5,466 nt of DNA from a bacterium (GTDB lineage: Bacteria; Patescibacteriota; Minisyncoccia; UBA6257; UBA9933). A program made the position numbers and the translations under genes. This document shows positions 4,557 to 5,466 of the stretch, in pieces. The notes below the pieces were generated by a model. That model worked only from the letters and a program-made list of their open reading frames with translations. It had not been told where the DNA came from and did no database searches. Numbering within the stretch: the first letter of the stretch is position 1; each line of letters opens with the position of its first letter. Location: the NCBI GenBank assembly GCA_021817915.1, contig JAKAFV010000034.1, positions 1 through 5,466 on the forward strand, given 5' to 3'.

Positions 4557-5466
4557 ATGATTAATTTAGCTTTCCTCGCGCTGTCGCTTTTTCTGGTAAT
4601 AAAAAGTTCAAATTACGCCATTAAATACGCTTCCAATTTGGCGCGCGTTTTGCGATTGCCGAAATACATAATCGGCTTCATCGTAGTGGCAATTATTTCA
4701 ATATTGCCGGAAACTTTTATTGCCATAAATTCCGCTTTGGGCGGGATTCCGTCTTTCGGCTTGGGAACTTTATTCGGCTCAAATGTCGCCGACCTTACCC
4801 TTGTTTTTGCCATAATTATTCTTTCAACTGCCGGCGGGATAAGGGTAGGCAGCACGATTCTGGAAAGTAATAAATGGTATCCGTTTATTATTGCTTTGCC
4901 TATTTTCGCCGGCATAGACGGATATTATTCAAGGGCGGAAGGCGCGTTTTTGGTCGCCGCCGGGCTTTTCTTTTATTACTCGACTTTCAGAAAAAATTAT
5001 CCGGATTGCGCGGTGCCGGAAGAAAAAAATCATAATCACAAACACGGCCTGAAAAATTTAGGCTATCTTTTGCTGAGCATGGCGGTTTTACTTTTTGGCG
5101 CGCAATTGACGGTTAAATATGGGGTGTCGTTCGCGGAATTTTTAAAAGTTAATCCGGTCCTTATCGGCATGCTTGTAGTTGGTTTGGGCACAACCCTGCC
5201 GGAATTGCTTTTTTCTTTAAGGGCGGTAAAACATAAAGACGGCTGTCTTGCCATAGGCGATATTCTCGGCACGGTGATTTCCGATGCCACCATCGCCGTC
5301 GGGATAGTCGCCTTAATAAGCCCTTTCGCTTTTCCGCAGAGGATAATTTACATTACCGCCATGTTCATGGTTCTGGCGTCTATTCTGCTTTTCCATTTTA
5401 TGCGTTCGGGAAGAATTTTAACTAAGAAAGAAGCCCTTCTTTTATTCTTTTTCTACGCTGCTTTTG
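4557..5466 (+). CDS. CaCA-family cation (Na+/Ca2+-type) antiporter, 3' end beyond window
   Basis: An open frame of 303 codons runs off the window without a stop. It is a very hydrophobic protein with the inverted alpha repeats of the Ca2+/cation antiporter superfamily (YrbG/NCX type). Alpha1 spans about 38-88, with ISILPET (47-53) and GSNVADLTLV (74-83). Alpha2 spans about 202-250, with GLGTTLPELLFS (209-220) and GDILGTVISDATIAVG (234-249). Glu52 and Glu216 match the conserved ion-binding acids. Departures from the usual pattern include Ile49 where GTSLPE has Ser, Asp79 at the second N of GSNxxN, and GTVISD with Asp243 in alpha2. A hydrophilic loop (about 145-164) carries the His-rich NHNHKHG. 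Typical members have about 10 membrane helices and 300-350 residues, so little is missing. The ATG at 4557 fits the family N-terminus and the next internal ATG is far downstream. There is no room for a ribosome binding site outside the tRNA. Confidence 0.9.
   Translation, partial: MINLAFLALSLFLVIKSSNYAIKYASNLARVLRLPKYIIGFIVVAIISILPETFIAINSALGGIPSFGLGTLFGSNVADLTLVFAIIILSTAGGIRVGSTILESNKWYPFIIALPIFAGIDGYYSRAEGAFLVAAGLFFYYSTFRKNYPDCAVPEEKNHNHKHGLKNLGYLLLSMAVLLFGAQLTVKYGVSFAEFLKVNPVLIGMLVVGLGTTLPELLFSLRAVKHKDGCLAIGDILGTVISDATIAVGIVALISPFAFPQRIIYITAMFMVLASILLFHFMRSGRILTKKEALLLFFFYAAF

Noticed and set aside
4613..5293. Two minus-strand open frames opposite the antiporter
   Set aside because: Both are antisense to a conserved membrane protein whose alpha repeats fix the true frame; neither has a start signal.

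Overview
The window looks like a chromosomal segment of a small-genome bacterium, most likely a member of the Candidate Phyla Radiation (Patescibacteria, Parcubacteria-like). This is an inference from several features together: AT-rich intergenic spacers made of short degenerate repeats, weak or absent Shine-Dalgarno sequences, very close packing (a start codon one base after a tRNA), and a LemA gene beside a TPM-domain (YgcG-type) gene with a glycine-rich tail. No ribosomal RNA or marker protein is present to prove the phylum. Every supported gene is on the + strand.

Layout. Positions 1-156 hold the last 51 codons of a response-regulator receiver domain, closed by a strong intrinsic terminator (163-225). 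Positions 227-427 are a regulatory region: a hairpin abutting a good sigma70-type promoter (256-283), then a leader with five copies of ATCCGAA/TTCGGAT that can fold into one long hairpin. groES (428-718) and groEL (836-2494) follow. They are separated by 117 bases of two convergent 7-base-periodic arrays around a central hairpin, and this structure can pair with the probable groEL ribosome binding site. groEL ends at an intrinsic terminator (2521-2553).

The spacer 2495-2758 also holds a perfect 36-bp palindrome (2620-2655) followed by T-runs, then an extended -10 promoter (2677-2705) overlapped by a dyad. These serve the LemA-family gene (2759-3322). A GC-rich palindromic cluster with 12-bp terminal inverted repeats (3331-3482) separates it from a secreted or membrane TPM-domain protein (3537-4418). 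Another heptad array (4432-4466) leads into tRNA-Ser(GGA) at 4471-4555. At 4557 a cation/Ca2+ exchanger (CaCA family) gene begins and runs off the window end.

Function. groES/groEL form the chaperonin folding machine. LemA and the TPM protein are often neighbours and are thought to act at the cell envelope, though their biochemistry is poorly known. The exchanger moves cations across the membrane. The most interesting part is non-coding: no CIRCE operator is visible before groES, yet both the groES leader and the groES-groEL spacer can form elaborate RNA structures, which suggests a different and possibly RNA-based mode of heat-shock control.
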